The position numbers and the translations under genes are program-made. Of a stretch of DNA of 13,922 nt, positions 13,388-13,922 are shown piece after piece. Under the pieces are notes generated by a model. It was not told the DNA's origin. It saw nothing but the letters and a program-made list of their open reading frames with translations, and made no database searches. The DNA is from Oscillospiraceae bacterium (GTDB taxonomy: Bacteria > Bacillota > Clostridia > Oscillospirales > Oscillospiraceae): the NCBI GenBank assembly GCA_017458025.1, contig JAFTGG010000084.1, positions 1-13,922 of the forward strand, read 5' to 3'. Numbering within the stretch: position 1 is the first letter of the stretch; each line of letters opens with the position of its first letter.

Positions 13388-13922
13388 CTATAATCGCTCG
13401 ATTGCCTGCGCGGGGCAGTTCTCAAAGCAGTTGCCGCATTGCAGGCAGTTATTTTGCCGGATGGCAAACGGTGCGCCTTCGTCGATGGCGCTCTGCGGGC
13501 AGACGCTCTGGCAGGTGCCGCAGCCGATGCACGCGTCGGTGATGCGGTAGCCCTTCGGCTTCAAAACCGCATTGCCGACCGTGAAATACTCGCGTGTGAT
13601 CGGGCGCGTGGAGAGGCAGAAATATTCGATGGTGTAGTCCTTGATGACAAACATCGTGTCGATGTTCTTTGTCTCGCCCGGATAGACGTTTTCGAGATAC
13701 GGCTGCTCTGCATAGAGCACATCGCGCCACTTACGCTGCTCTGCCTCCGGCACCGGCTCCGCCCTGCCGGAGACGCGGATGGTCTCCTTGTACATCGTAT
13801 AGCCGGAGATCTGCACCCTGCCGTCGCTTATGAGCTGGCGGGCAAAGGGCTTTCCGCGCGCGGTCAGAAAGTAAATATCAGTTCCCTCATAGTGAATGGC
13901 GCTGATGTTCCGCACCTGCGGC
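13388..13922 (-). CDS. Pyridoxamine 5'-phosphate oxidase-like flavoprotein fused to a 2x[4Fe-4S] ferredoxin domain (5' end cut by window)
   Basis: The visible part begins at the window edge in frame as PQVRNISAIHYEG, the usual first-strand pattern of PNPOx-like split-barrel FMN proteins. The GTG at 13915 is therefore an internal Val, and the true start lies outside. The barrel (IYFLTARGKPFARQL, VQISGYTMYKETIRVSGRAE) is followed after a linker by a C-terminal bacterial ferredoxin domain. That domain has two cluster motifs, CIGCGTCQSVCP and CLQCGNCFENCP, each holding a [4Fe-4S] cluster. The fusion suggests electron transfer between a reduced flavin and iron-sulfur clusters in an anaerobe. The substrate is unknown. 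It is upstream of the sirtuin on the same strand with a 33-nt gap. Confidence 0.85.
   Translation of the reverse strand, partial: PQVRNISAIHYEGTDIYFLTARGKPFARQLISDGRVQISGYTMYKETIRVSGRAEPVPEAEQRKWRDVLYAEQPYLENVYPGETKNIDTMFVIKDYTIEYFCLSTRPITREYFTVGNAVLKPKGYRITDACIGCGTCQSVCPQSAIDEGAPFAIRQNNCLQCGNCFENCPAQAIERL

Noticed and set aside
13913..13915. GTG as start codon of the flavoprotein
   Set aside because: The frame stays open to the window edge, and the residues before it (PQ) continue the family's conserved N-terminal strand, so it is an internal valine.
1..13922. CRISPR array, tRNA or rRNA genes, phage or transposase genes
   Set aside because: I looked for regularly spaced direct repeats, cloverleaf-like sequences and transposase or integrase motifs, and found none.

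Overview
The window is GC-rich, densely coded bacterial DNA. The lineage is not stated in the input. Strong AGGAGG-type ribosome sites, a lipoprotein signal peptide, sigma-A-like promoters, a short formate/nitrite-type channel, a class M-like sirtuin and a ferredoxin-fused flavoprotein all suggest an anaerobic, GC-rich Firmicute (class Clostridia, perhaps gut-associated). That placement is inference.

Layout, left to right. Positions 1-210 are non-coding and rich in palindromes. A short FNT-family channel (211-837, minus) follows. A 91-bp element bounded by a 16-bp inverted repeat (905-995) separates it from a MalY/PatB-type C-S lyase (1033-2223, minus). The lyase is divergent from a plus-strand operon: Fur-family regulator (2372-2773), hypoxanthine-DNA glycosylase (2785-3285) and MATE exporter (3292-4665). 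The two transcription units have back-to-back promoters, with an inverted repeat in the regulator's promoter. A bidirectional terminator (4671-4717) separates the MATE gene from a convergent M20 dipeptidase, pepD (4730-6178, minus). Upstream of pepD is a 170-nt tract packed with palindromes.

The centre of interest is the minus-strand operon 12132 to 6416. It encodes a DUF3798 substrate-binding lipoprotein, an RbsA/MglA-like double ATPase, two CUT2-type permeases and a small membrane-anchored protein that I tentatively place in DUF6672. The last three genes overlap by 1 and 4 nt, so this looks like one complete importer with an accessory subunit. No sugar kinase, isomerase or other catabolic gene reveals the substrate. 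The operon has a good promoter, a hairpin at the predicted 5' end of its mRNA, and a perfect 12-bp GAAA-loop hairpin between the binding protein and the ATPase. The latter is a typical place for uneven expression of binding protein and transporter.

The right edge (12291-13922, minus) holds a flavoprotein/ferredoxin gene cut by the window, then a class M-like (ADP-ribosyl-transferring type) sirtuin, then a possible 34-codon basic micro-ORF. No macrodomain, GcvH-like or lipoate-ligase gene, the known partners of class M sirtuins, is visible in the window.
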